DNA of 64,000 nt from Lysinibacillus pakistanensis. GTDB taxonomy: Bacteria; Bacillota; Bacilli; Bacillales_A; Planococcaceae. Below, piece by piece: positions 42,321 to 52,140 of the stretch. The position numbers and the translations under genes were made by a program. Numbering within the stretch: the stretch's first letter is position 1; every line of letters begins with the position of its first letter. The notes under the pieces were generated by a model. That model ran no database searches, was not told the DNA's origin, and saw only the letters and a program-made list of their open reading frames with translations. The stretch is taken from the NCBI GenBank assembly GCA_001312325.1, contig BBDJ01000003.1, forward strand, positions 62,001 through 126,000, written 5' to 3'.

Positions 42321-42447
42321 AGGGATTGGTGTGAGAGCAACTGAAAATTGTTTCATTTTGGTTTGTATGGTTATGATGGTATACTACAGAAAATAAGGAA
42401 GACACAGAAAATCAGTGTCCTCAAAAAGAAAGTAGAGGAGCCTTTCA

Positions 42448-42805
42448 ATGACGATTCAATTTATCCAATATCCAAAATGCACAACTTGTAAGAAAGCTCA
42501 AAAATGGCTAAACGATAATGAAATAGCGTATGAAGAGGTACACATTGTAGAACAGCCACCTTCAAAGGACGAATTAACAAAGTTATGGCAAGCAAGTGGA
42601 TTACCTCTGAAAAAGTTTTTTAATACGTCTGGCATGAAGTATCGAGAGCTTGGTTTAAAGGATAAACTTGCCGATATGAGCGAGGAGGAGCAGCTTGAGC
42701 TACTTGCTTCTGATGGTATGTTAATCAAACGTCCAATCGTTACTGATGGAAAAAAAAGTAACGTTAGGGTTTAAAGAATCTGATTTTGAGCAAGCTTGGA
42801 AATAG
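42448..42805 (+). CDS. yusI: ArsC/Spx-like thioredoxin-fold protein YusI
   Basis: The reading MTIQFIQYPKCTTCKKAQKW, with a CxxC motif and the ArsC-family helix, is followed by LPLKKFFNTSGMKYRELGLK and the final LLASDGMLIKRPIVTDGKKV. This is the ArsC/Spx family, group YusI/YffB, about 118 residues. The position just before gcvH fits Bacillus. The A run at 42750-42757 has one extra base. The exact activity is not known. Confidence 0.85.
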
Positions 42806-42886
42806 CCGTAATTATCCTTGTTTTTATAGGAGAAGTATGGCACACTGAAAGTGAATATATTACATATTTATGGAGGGGTTTTTTGC

Positions 42887-43267
42887 ATGAGCACACCTAA
42901 AGACTTACGATACTCTGAAGAACATGAATGGGTAAAAGTAGAAGATGGAAAAGTACGTATCGGTATTACACACTTCGCACAATCTGAATTAGGAGATATC
43001 GTTTTCGTTGAGCTTCCACAAGTTGGCGATGAGATCAAAACAGATGATCCATTCGGTAGCGTAGAATCAGTAAAAACTGTTTCTGAATTATATGCGCCAA
43101 TCTCAGGTACTGTAGTTGAAGTAAATGCAGATTTAGAAGATAGCCCAGAATTCGTTAATGAATCACCATATGAAAAAGCTTGGATGATCGTTGTTGAGCC
43201 TGCTGATGCATCAGAAGTTGAAAAGCTTATGACAGCAGAGCAATACGAAGAAATGGTCGCTGAATAA
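42887..43267 (+). CDS. gcvH: Glycine cleavage system H protein
   Basis: GcvH carries the lipoyl arm that shuttles aminomethyl between the P, T and L proteins; in Bacillus it also feeds lipoyl transfer to other enzymes. The sequence [20 protein letters not shown] and [20 protein letters not shown] (lipoyl Lys) and [13 protein letters not shown] are diagnostic. It is intact, 126 residues from ATG 42887, set by GGAGGGG. A terminator hairpin AAAACGTCGG/CGACGTTTT follows at 43284-43310. No other gcv genes are adjacent, as in Bacillus. Confidence 0.95.
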   Translation: MSTPKDLRYSEEHEWVKVEDGKVRIGITHFAQSELGDIVFVELPQVGDEIKTDDPFGSVESVKTVSELYAPISGTVVEVNADLEDSPEFVNESPYEKAWMIVVEPADASEVEKLMTAEQYEEMVAE

Positions 43268-43429
43268 GACAAGCCCTAATAGAAAAACGTCGGCATTTAC
43301 CGACGTTTTTTATTATCTTCATGGCTGGGGAGATAGTCGCTTGCAATGGGTGTCTAACATTACCATCGTTAACGCTTAATTGATATAATGACTATAAGGA
43401 AAAGGGATATGTCTAATGGGGGTGGCGTG

Positions 43430-43772
43430 ATGTTCGAGGGAAAATGCTTAATTGTTGAAGGCCGTTCGGATAAGCTTCAAATTGAACCTATTTTAAGTGA
43501 AGATGTCACAATACTTTGTACGAATGGTACAATTGGTGTGCATCAATTAGAAGTGCTGCTTGATCCATATGAGGGCTGTGAGCTTTATACATTTTTTTGA
43601 TGCAGATCCATCAGGGGATAAGCTACGGGCATTAATGGACAGACATTATCCAGAGGCAGAGCATTTACGTACAATGCCAACGTATAAAGAAGTTGAGACA
43701 ACTCCGAGAAAGGTATTAGCCATGATATTGTTGCGAGCACATTTCTCAATCCATAATCAATATATTTTGTAA
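43430..43772 (+). CDS. yusF: Toprim-domain protein YusF
   Basis: The short Toprim protein has CLIVEGRSDKLQIEPILSED (conserved Glu and start of the fold), ILCTNGTIGVH and LYTFFDADPSGDKLRALMDR (Asp-x-Asp). Such small Toprim proteins resemble RNase M5 and act on nucleic acids, but the target of YusF is unknown. About 113 residues. One extra T at 43592-43598 breaks it. Gene order agrees with yusF. Confidence 0.82.
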
Positions 43773-43787
43773 GGTTGCGTGAAAAAA

Positions 43788-44097
43788 ATGGAAGAATGGT
43801 CAAAAGAGCAGTGGATCGCGGCTGTCCAGTCGGGGAAAAAAAGCTGCCTTTTATTTATATACACCTATGTGTGGTACATGTGCAGTTGCATCAAAAATGA
43901 TGATGATCGTTGAGCAATTACTGCCAAAGCTTCAAATCGGCAAAGCAAATTTAAATTTTGTTGAAGAAATTGCCTTAGATTACGAAATCGAAAGTGTACC
44001 ATGTTTGCTCGTCTGTGATGGCGGAAAAGTGACAGAAAAAGTCTATGCTTTTCAATCCGTACCGTTTTTATACGAATTGTTAAAAAAAATCAATTGA
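43788..44097 (+). CDS. yusE: Thioredoxin-like protein YusE
   Basis: The sequence WSKEQWIAAVQSGKKAAFYL, then TPMCGTCAVASKMMM with active-site CGTC, and YEIESVPCLLVCDGGK with the cis-Pro loop is a thioredoxin of about 103 residues. One extra A at 43836-43842 breaks it. It stands just before the methionine transporter, as in Bacillus. Confidence 0.83.
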
Positions 44098-44154
44098 CTG
44101 AAGTTTGCTAGCATGGTAAAGTAACAAATATATTACTAAAACATTGAATATATC

Positions 44155-44322
44155 GAACTCTTATGAAGAGTGGCGGAGGGAAGTGCCCTATGAAGCCCGG
44201 CAACCATCACAACGTGAAAAGGTGCCAAATCACCCAAAGATTTATCTTTGAAAGATGAGAGAACGGTTGAGCGTATAAATACGTGACCCCTTCTACTTGT
44301 CTGTGAGTGAAGGGGTTTTCTA
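44155..44322 (+). ncRNA. SAM-I (S-box) riboswitch with terminator
   Basis: The conserved core reads CTCTTATGAAGAGTGGCGGA then GGGAAGTGCCCTATGAAGCC and CGGCAACC, the S-box signature. Variable stems follow, ending GATGAGAGAACGG. The expression platform ACCCCTTC...GAAGGGGTTTTCT at about 44285-44320 is a terminator that forms when S-adenosylmethionine is bound. It controls metNPQ. Confidence 0.95.
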
Positions 44323-44344
44323 TATGAGAAAAGGAGTATTCGCT

Positions 44345-45375
44345 ATGATCCAGCTTCAAAATATTACGAAGAAATACAAAACCGCAAATGGCGAATTAAC
44401 AGCAGTCAAAGACGTAAACCTTTCTATAAATAAAGGTGAAATATTTGGCATTATCGGCTATAGTGGTGCTGGTAAAAGTACAATGATTCGTTTATTGAAC
44501 GGTTTAGAAAAGCCAACATCTGGTACGGTGATGGTTAACAATCAAGAGTTTTCATCTATTAAGGGGCAAAAGCTTAGAGATGCAAGACAAAAGGTAAGTA
44601 TGATTTTCCAGCACTTTAATCTACTATGGTCTAGAACCGTTGCTGAAAATATCGCTTTTCCACTAGAAATCGCAGGTGTTTCAAAGGCTCAGCGTGATGC
44701 ACGTGTAAAGGAATTGATTACTCTTGTTGGTTTAGATGGACGTGATCAGGCGTATCCATCACAACTATCAGGCGGTCAAAAGCAGCGTGTCGGCATTGCT
44801 CGAGCACTTGCTAATAATCCAGAGGTTTTATTATGTGATGAGGCAACCTCAGCACTTGACCCAGAGACTACCGATGCAATCCTGGATTTACTTGTAGATA
44901 TAAACGAGCGTTTAGGATTAACTATTGTGTTAATCACACATGAAATGCACGTTATCCGTAAAATCTGCCATCGTGTAGCAGTAATGGAGGCTGGCGAAAT
45001 AGTAGAACGTGGTGAGGTATTACAAGTATTCCAGGCACCTCAAGCTGCTATTACGAAAAAATTTGTGTCACAAATTACAGATACGAAGGAAACGCAGGAG
45101 ACGGTTGCACAAATAAAAGCAAATTATCCAACTGGACAACTTGTTAAGCTAATTTTTGTAGGAGAAAAAAACAGAACAGCCCGTTATTTCACACCTCGTC
45201 AAGCACTTTGATGTAGAAGTAAGTATTGTGCACGGTAATATCTCTCAAACAAAAAAATGGTGCTTACGGTACACTTATTGTGCAAATAGATGGAACCGAG
45301 TCAAATGTGGCTGATGCCCTAGGTTACTTAAATACAGTTGAAGTACAAACGGAGGTGATTGCAAATGCTAACTAA
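44345..45375 (+). CDS. metN: Methionine ABC transporter ATP-binding protein
   Basis: MetN powers uptake of methionine. It shows Walker A GYSGAGKST, Q-loop IFQHFNLL, signature LSGGQKQRVGIARAL, Walker B VLLCDEATSALDPET and H-loop LITHEMHVI. The C-terminal NIL domain (HFDVEVSIVHGNISQTKNGA) senses methionine for transinhibition. Length 343. Extra A at 45165-45171 and 45251-45257 break the NIL domain. Its end overlaps metP. Confidence 0.93.
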
Positions 45376-46033
45376 TCTCTTTCCGAATGTCGACTGGGAA
45401 CGAATGTGGGCAGCTACCTATGAAACACTGTATATGACAGCTATTTCAACCGTAGTAACATTCATCCTTGGCTTATTAATTGGAATCGTATTGTTTTTAA
45501 CAAGCCCCCATCAACTATGGGCTAATAAAATTGTGAATTTCTTAACAGGTTCACTCGTAAATATTTTCCGTTCGATTCCATTTATCGTGTTAATTATTTT
45601 ATTAATTCCATTTACAAAATTCTTGCTTGGCACAATCCGTGGAGCCAATGCTGCATTACCAGCACTAATTATTGGTGCTGCCCCATTCTATGCACGTATG
45701 GTATTGATTGCATTACGTGAAATTGATAGAGGGGTAATCGAGGCAGCTCGTTCAATGGGTGCTAAAACATCTACTATTATATGGAAAGTGTTAATTCCAG
45801 AATCATTACCGGCGCTTATTTCAGGTATTACTGTAACAGCTGTAGCGCTGGTTGGTTATACAGCAATGGCTGGAATTATTGGTGCAGGCGGGTTAGGAAA
45901 CTTAGCCTTCTTGGATGGCTTCCAGCGTAATCGCTCAGATGTGACATTAATGGCAACTATTCTAATCTTAGTAGTCGTATTTATTATTCAATGGATAGGC
46001 GATATGATTACAGCTAAAACAGATAAACGTTAA
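45365..46033 (+). CDS. metP: Methionine ABC transporter permease
   Basis: This intact permease (about 222 residues) has five membrane segments and the EAA loop GVIEAARSMGAKTSTIIWKV. GGAGGTG stands before ATG 45365, inside the end of metN, which fits coupled translation. It forms the membrane channel for MetN and MetQ. Confidence 0.93.
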   Translation: MLTNLFPNVDWERMWAATYETLYMTAISTVVTFILGLLIGIVLFLTSPHQLWANKIVNFLTGSLVNIFRSIPFIVLIILLIPFTKFLLGTIRGANAALPALIIGAAPFYARMVLIALREIDRGVIEAARSMGAKTSTIIWKVLIPESLPALISGITVTAVALVGYTAMAGIIGAGGLGNLAFLDGFQRNRSDVTLMATILILVVVFIIQWIGDMITAKTDKR

Positions 46034-46094
46034 AGGTTATTTCGGTTTTCTGCCGTTAACATACTTTGAACAAAATAAAAGGGAGTGTAATAAA

Positions 46095-46954
46095 ATGAAG
46101 AAGCTATTGACAGGATTATTTTTATCAGTATTAGTGCTAGCTTTAGCGGCTTGCGGTGCTGGTAAAAAAGACGATGCAAGTTCAGGTGCATCAACAGATG
46201 ATAAAACAGATAGTAAAGAAAATGTGACATTAACTGTAGGTGCTTCTAATACACCACACGCAGTAATTTTAGAAAAAGCAAAACCGATTTTAGCAAAAGA
46301 AGGTATTGATCTTCAAATTGAAACGTATACAGATTATGTATTACCAAACCAAGATTTAGCATCAGAAGACCTTGACGCTAACTATTTCCAGCATATTCCT
46401 TACTTAGAGCTTCAAATTAAAGATAATGGCTATGATTTCGTCAATGCTGGTGGCGTTCACATTGAGCCAATCGGCATTTACTCTAAAAAAATATAAATCA
46501 CTTGACGAGCTACCAAAGGGCGCAACAATTTTACTTTCTAGCTCAGTTGCAGACCACGGTCGTATGCTTTCATTACTAGAAGCAAAAGGCCTAATTAAAC
46601 TTAAAGATGGTATCGATAAAACAGCAGCAGAAATCAAAGATATCGCAGAAAACCCTAAAAACTTTAAATTCGATGCTAATACAGCACCTGAAATGCTCGT
46701 ACAAATGTACGAAAATAATGAAGGTGATGCAGTGCTAATTAACTCTAACTTTGCAATCGATAACGGCTTAAACCCAGTGAATGATTCAATTGCTCTTGAA
46801 GATAAAGAGTCTCCATATGTGAATATTATTGCTGTTCGTGCTGGGGATGAAACAAAGAAAGAAATTAAAAAAATTATTAGAAGTCCTAAATTCGAAAGAA
46901 ATCCAAGACTTCATCCTTGAAGAATGGAAAGGTTCAGTTGTACCAGTTCAATAA
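46095..46954 (+). CDS. metQ: Methionine-binding lipoprotein
   Basis: MetQ catches methionine outside the cell. The signal peptide and lipobox LVLALAACGAGKK are followed by a NLPA-family domain (TLTVGASNTPHAVILEKAKP, DYVLPNQDLASEDLDANYFQ, VNAGGVHIEPIGIYS). Length about 286. Extra A at 46485-46491 and 46867-46873 break it. A terminator AATAGTACAAAC/GTTTGTACTATT follows at 46979-47013. Confidence 0.93.
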
Positions 46955-46978
46955 TTTATTGTAATAAAATAAACTGGT

Positions 46979-47013
46979 AAATAGTACAAACTAAGGTTTG
47001 TACTATTTTTTTG
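46979..47013 (+). terminator. Terminator of the met operon
   Basis: ATAGTACAAAC pairs with GTTTGTACTAT, then a T7 tract. Confidence 0.85.
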
Positions 47014-47141
47014 TAAAAATTGAGTTAGGTTAAACAGGTATTTAAGAAAAAAAACCTACTTTATGAAGAAAAATTATAAAATGAAATATATCCCTATTTA
47101 TAAAAATTTTCGATATGGTATAACTAGTTTGTAGAAAGGAG

Positions 47142-48036
47142 TTGTGTAAAATTATTAATAGTCGAAGTTTTAAGTTAGTGATCATATGCATTTTATTTAT
47201 GTCACTTAATAGTACAATTATAAAGGCGGATAATATTACAGAAGATGAACGTTCTACATGGATTTGGAATCCGTGGATACTTGTAGATAACGAAATTAAT
47301 ACCTTGGAGTTTTTAGAAACTAAACAAATAAACAAGGTTTATTTACAAATTGATTATGAAATATCTAAAAAAAGTTTATCAAAGCTTTATTGAAAAGGCT
47401 ACAGCTAAAGACATCCAGATATACGCACTAGCTGGAGAAAGCTATTGGATTACCGAGAATGGAATTGAGTATCAAAATCAACTTATGGATTGGTTAGAGC
47501 ACTATCAACATGAAGCAACAGATGTACAACGTTTTTTAGGGATACATTTAGATATTGAGCCCTATGATACAACTCTTTGGACTACAAAACAAACAACTGC
47601 GATTCAGACCTATCAACAATTAGTTGTGCAAGCAAAAAAAGAAAGCACAGTCGTTCAATTTACCACTACAATTAGATATACCCTTTTGGTATGATGAGAT
47701 TTCATACGACACTAAATATGGTAATGGTATTTTATCTGAATGGTTAATTGACCATTCGGATGGTGTGACGATAATGGCTTATCGAGATAATTCACAGGAA
47801 ATTATAAAAATCGCGAAAAATGAAATCGAATATGCCAAACAAATGAATAAAAAAAAGTTGTTGTAGGTGTTGAGACTTTGGAGTCAAAAGAGGGAGACTC
47901 TATTAGCTTCTCAGAAGAAGGAGAAGCATATATGAATCGGCAGTTGAGCAAAGTTCAAAAATATTTTTCTAAAAAAACGAGCTTTAAAGGTATTGCAATC
48001 CACCATCTGGAAAGTTGGATGGAGATGCGACCATAG
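47142..48036 (+). CDS. Secreted TIM-barrel-like hypothetical protein
   Basis: A signal peptide (VIICILFMSLNSTIIKADN) leads to STWIWNPWILVDNEINTLEF, NKVYLQIDYEISKKVYQSFI, VQRFLGIHLDIEPYDTTLWT, LPLQLDIPFWYDEISYD, SDGVTIMAYRDNSQEIIKIA and VVVGVETLES. This is the pattern of a sugar-acting barrel: strands ending in acidic residues (HLDIEP, ITIMAY, VGVET). I know similar Bacillus proteins as uncharacterised. The start is uncertain because the AGGAG site lies 9 bases before an ATT at 47151. Breaks at 47367-47373, 47634-47640 and 47849-47856. It precedes the exopolysaccharide operons and may act on that polymer. Confidence 0.65.
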
Positions 48037-48770
48037 GCGAGAAGCCATTCAAATAACTTAGAAAACCTGTAAGTAGCAAAAAGAGCATTTTCCCCCATTG
48101 TCATCATAAAGTAAAGAATCTGCAAATTTTCTCCGTTTTATATGGGAAAACAGCAGATTTTTTCTATTTGTATTCCTACCTTGAATCTTCATCTTGTTTA
48201 GAATTTGTTCAGTTCATATTGTTATATTCTTATAAAAGGATTTGAATATGATATACTGTGAAACTTTAATGAAGTTTCTAACAACATTGTGTAAAAAAAA
48301 TTCCTACATTTATCTTATTTCTCGAAAATGTATGTTAAAATAGAAAAATAATCCAATACGAAGTGGGATAGTTATCCATTTTTATCTTCTTTTGGTAGAT
48401 GTTTTTTTCTTTGAAAGTATAACATCAGCCGTAAAATAACTCGTACCTCTTAAACCACGAAGTTTCTATTAATAGTTACACTCATGCACGATAAACGCCC
48501 AAATAAGTATGTACATTTTGATTACCTATGTGTATTACAACTTTACATGGAGTAGCAAGTAAGATAATCTAGTACAGTTGATTTAGCTGGATTTTGATTG
48601 CCTAAACATTCATGTGCTTGTATAGAGAAGTAGTTAATAAGCAAAAGTGCACATATTTAACAACATATTAATAGGTAATATAATGAAAAATTACTGAATA
48701 ACAGCTATTTCCTACGATTATTCCACAGTGCAAACAAATATCATATTGAAAAATATTAGAGGAGCATAGG
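48037..48770. other. Intergenic region with terminator and promoter area
   Basis: AATCTGC near 48117 pairs with GCAGATT near 48157 before a T tract, forming the terminator of the preceding gene. GAAACTT-TAATG-AAGTTTC near 48260-48278 is an inverted repeat in the likely promoter region of the polysaccharide operon. No gene is seen. Confidence 0.5.
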
Positions 48771-49669
48771 ATGGACACTTTAATTAAAACGACACAAAAA
48801 GTGGATATATTGAAAGAAAGTGATATTCCCCCATTTTTTTGATGTGTTAAAGGCAAATATTATTCGTTCACATATGGAATTAACAGTTATTTTTTTTAAA
48901 AGCAACTGTATCGAATTCCCAGAAAAATAGTATGATTGAAGATTTAGAAGAACAAATTGCTCATTTTCTTGTATCCGAAGTTCGAAATACCGATATGCTT
49001 TTTAGGTAGAGGGAAGTTTACGGTGGGGAATTTTGTTAACACAAAATGGTGAAGAGGAGGGAAATGCGTTTTTAAATCGAATTTTTCAACTCGTAAAAAG
49101 TGAGGATTCCCCTTTTAAAATCGATTTAGCTTTTACATTGCAGGGAATCATTGCAGAGGTTAAAAATGATCAAGTAATGTTTGAGGATCTAATTGGTAAA
49201 CAGTTTGATGTTTTTAGTCAACTAACAGAACCTTGGGAAATTGAAAAAGTAACAAGTTTTAAGACGCAGCCAATGGAAAGAGTGAAAGTTAGTATTTTAG
49301 AGGAAAATGTTATTTTTGGCGAAGTATTAGAATTAACAGTTCAAAAAATGGTAGTGGATCATTTTCAATTAGAAACAAAAGTTTTTTTCAGATGGACATG
49401 AATTTTTACAGTCGGATTGGTATTTATCTGGACATACGCATATTGTCATTATGAATGATATTTTGCCTCGTAAAAATGGTCTCAATGTCTTGCATACATT
49501 AAGGCAAATGGCTAATCAAAAGAAATTTATTATTTATATGATGACTAATAGGAAGTCTCAGGGAGATATGATCTATGCATACGAAAGTGGCGTTGATGAG
49601 TATTTAATTAAGCCATTTGATTTAAATCTATTTCAAGCACAATTAAAACGAACATTTGCGAGGTTATGA
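48771..49669 (+). CDS. Degenerate GGDEF plus pseudo-receiver regulator
   Basis: The N-terminal domain (residues 30-160) resembles GGDEF: LIKTTQKVDILKESDIPPFF, DLEEQIAHFLVSEVRNTDML and RLEGSLRWGILLTQNGEEEG. The last segment holds the active-site position, where the GGDEF loop is replaced by EGSLR, so no diguanylate cyclase activity is expected. The C-terminal receiver (KMVVDHFQLETKVFSDGHEF, IVIMNDILPRKNGLNVLHTL, IYMMTN, EYLIKPF) keeps Thr and Lys, but the phospho-acceptor Asp is Asn. It is therefore likely a c-di-GMP or protein sensor, not an enzyme. Breaks at 48834-48840, 48890-48897 and 49382-49388, and a missing base near 49006. It heads the operon. Confidence 0.72.
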
Positions 49670-50715
49670 TTATGATTGAATTATCGATTCAATTATTATT
49701 ATATATTATTGCTATTCTCTTATTATTTTGTGGTGTAGTAATGATTTATTTAATCTATCAGAGAAGGTACGAAGAAAGAAAGAAGCATGTGATGGAAAAG
49801 TATATACAAAATACAAAAATACTTTGGCAGGAATACTTTCTAGAGGACGACCGATTTACTGTTACGCTAATTCCTAAAAATAAAAATCAAATATTAGCGG
49901 TAGAACACATATTTTTATCGTATTTAAGAAATATATCCAATCCAATTATTCAACAAAAGATCTATACTTTTGCACAGATGTATTTAAAGGAATATTACCA
50001 AAATGAATTAAAATCCAGAAACTGGAGTAAGAAAATGAATGCAATGTATCGCATTGCTGATTTCCGTATAAAAGAGCTTATCAGTACTTGTGAAGTATCC
50101 ATTAAACGCAAACATTCAATAGAAGTATTTCAGCTATTTAAAATCTATTCTATTCTTGAAAAAGAAAAATTTATTCAAGAAATATGGCTATATAATTATT
50201 CTTTTTCACAAAGTGAGTATAAAAAGTTATTCTCATATTTAGAAGTAGAGATGCTCCAACGACTTATGGAAAATATGGAAAGATTACAACAAGCAGCACA
50301 ATATGCTTTGATTGATACAATTGCAGCAAAAGGTAGTATGGATGTTATCGAGGGACTTGAAGAATTATTAGCAAGTGAGGATACTGAAATTCGTATTCGT
50401 ACTCTTCGAGGATTAGAAAGAATTGGGATTATCCGAGATTTAGAGACATATATTCCATTTGTCAATTCGTCAATATGGGAAGAAAGATTAATGGTCGCAA
50501 AATTATTTAAGTATGCACCATTAACATATACTGCCGAGCATTTAGAAAAATTGTTACAGGATAGTAATTGGTGGGTACGATCGCAAGCAGCAAGCACAAT
50601 AATAGAAGATCCACGAGGTTATCAGAGATTAAAAGAATTCATTGCCACAACAAATGACCAATATGCTATTGATATGGCTAATGAAGTATTAGGAAAAAGG
50701 ATGCGTGCAGTATGA
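49666..50715 (+). CDS. Membrane-anchored HEAT-repeat protein
   Basis: This intact 349-residue protein has one N-terminal membrane helix (LLLYIIAILLLFCGVVMIYL) and then a cytoplasmic helical solenoid. HEAT-like repeats are visible in IDTIAAKGSMDVIEGLEELL, TEIRIRTLRGLERIGIIRDL and SNWWVRSQAASTIIEDPRGY. Its ATG overlaps the stop of the regulator and its stop overlaps the glycosyltransferase start, each by an ATGA. This tight packing suggests a scaffold that joins the sensor to the synthase. Confidence 0.78.
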   Translation: MIMIELSIQLLLYIIAILLLFCGVVMIYLIYQRRYEERKKHVMEKYIQNTKILWQEYFLEDDRFTVTLIPKNKNQILAVEHIFLSYLRNISNPIIQQKIYTFAQMYLKEYYQNELKSRNWSKKMNAMYRIADFRIKELISTCEVSIKRKHSIEVFQLFKIYSILEKEKFIQEIWLYNYSFSQSEYKKLFSYLEVEMLQRLMENMERLQQAAQYALIDTIAAKGSMDVIEGLEELLASEDTEIRIRTLRGLERIGIIRDLETYIPFVNSSIWEERLMVAKLFKYAPLTYTAEHLEKLLQDSNWWVRSQAASTIIEDPRGYQRLKEFIATTNDQYAIDMANEVLGKRMRAV

Positions 50716-52140
50716 TTTTACGTGACTATTTAATGTGGTTTTTTGGTGGGTTAATCATAATTTATATGCTACTAGTTATAGTAACGTATGGACTTATGTT
50801 CTTCTTTGCTCTTTTAAAGTTAAGAAAGGAACATAGACTTGATCAAACTGAAATGGATGATATGTATATTGATGCGTTCTATTCTAAACCAGTATCTGTC
50901 ATTATACCTGCTTATAATGAAGAAGTAGGTATTGTTGATAGTATCCATTCTCTACTTAGCTTACACTATCCAGAATTTGAAATAATCATTGTCAATGATG
51001 GTTCTACTGATTGCACGCAAGAAATAGTTATTGAGCAATTTCAAATGAAAAAAAATTGAAAAAGTTATAAAAATGGAAATCCAAGCAAGTCCGATTGTTC
51101 AAATCTATCAATCGCAAATTCACCAAAATTGTTTTTTTAGTTGAGAAAGAGAATGGTGGAAAGGCAGATGCTTTGAATGTCGGTATTAATGTTGCAAGAT
51201 ATCCTTATTTTTGCTCTGTTGATGGGGATTCCATTCTAGAGAGTACATCTTTATTACGTTTAATGAAACCTATTGCCTCATCTGATGGTGAGGTAATTGC
51301 AGCAGGAGGCAATGTCCAAATTGCCAATGGAATGAATATGCAACTTGGCTCCATATTAGAAACAAACTTATCTAAAAATTATTTAGTGACTATGCAAATT
51401 ATTGAATACTTTAGAGCTTTTTTAATAGGGCGAATTACGCTAAGTAAATTTAACTTGGTTTTAATTATCTCAGGTGCATTTAGTGTATTTTCGAAAAAAT
51501 GGGTAGTAGAAGCGGGTGGCTATACTAAAAGTATGATTGGTGAAGATATGGAACTCGTAGTAAAACTTCATCGATATATCCGTAAAAAGAAGGAAAATAA
51601 ACGTATTGAATTTGTAGAGAACCCTGTTTGTTGGACAGAGGCACCAGAAACGATGGCTGTTTTAAGGCGACAAAGAAGAAGATGGCATCAAGGATTATTA
51701 GAGAGTTTATGGAATCATAAATCAATGACTTTTAATCCGAGATATGGCGGTATTGGGTTATTATCCTTCCCCTATTTTTGGCTTATTGAAGGATTAGGAC
51801 CGATTGTCGAACTTGGTGGATATATTTATATTGTTTTTGCGTTTTTCTTAGGTGATATCTATTATGAGATAGCCATTTTGCTACTTTTATCATTTGTACT
51901 TTATGGTGTTGTATTTTCAATGATGGCAGTGCTATTTGAAGCATGGAGCAAAAATAAAAACGTTTAAGATTGCTGACTTAATACGTATGATGTTACTAAG
52001 TTTTACAGAAATTTTTTTGGTATCGTCCCATTACACTATTTTGGCGCTGTGAAGGTCTTTTGAACTTCTTAGTAAGAAGACGAGAGTGGGGCAAAATGGA
52101 TCGCAAAGGCATTTCAAGCAAGGAGCAAGAATCGATATGA
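50712..52140 (+). CDS. Membrane family-2 glycosyltransferase (synthase)
   Basis: This processive GT2 enzyme should polymerise a glycan and move it across the membrane. It has N-terminal helices, PVSVIIPAYNEEVGIVDSIH, IIIVNDGSTD, NGGKADALNVGI, YFCSVDGDSI (Asp-x-Asp), GGYTKSMIGEDMELV (catalytic Asp) and RRQRRRWHQG (Q-x-x-R-W), then C-terminal helices and a basic tail REWGKMDRKGI. This follows the IcaA/BcsA/HasA set; no PilZ domain. Breaks at 51048-51055, 51132-51138, 51950-51954 and 52012-52018. It is coupled to both neighbours. Confidence 0.88.

Noticed and set aside
42868..43272. Long antisense ORF over gcvH, and similar antisense ORFs over fadN, fadE and others
   Set aside because: They mirror the codon structure of strongly conserved genes and have no start signals.
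48037..48770. A c-di-GMP (GEMM) riboswitch before the first polysaccharide operon
   Set aside because: I looked for the conserved GEMM core and did not find it; only short inverted repeats are present.
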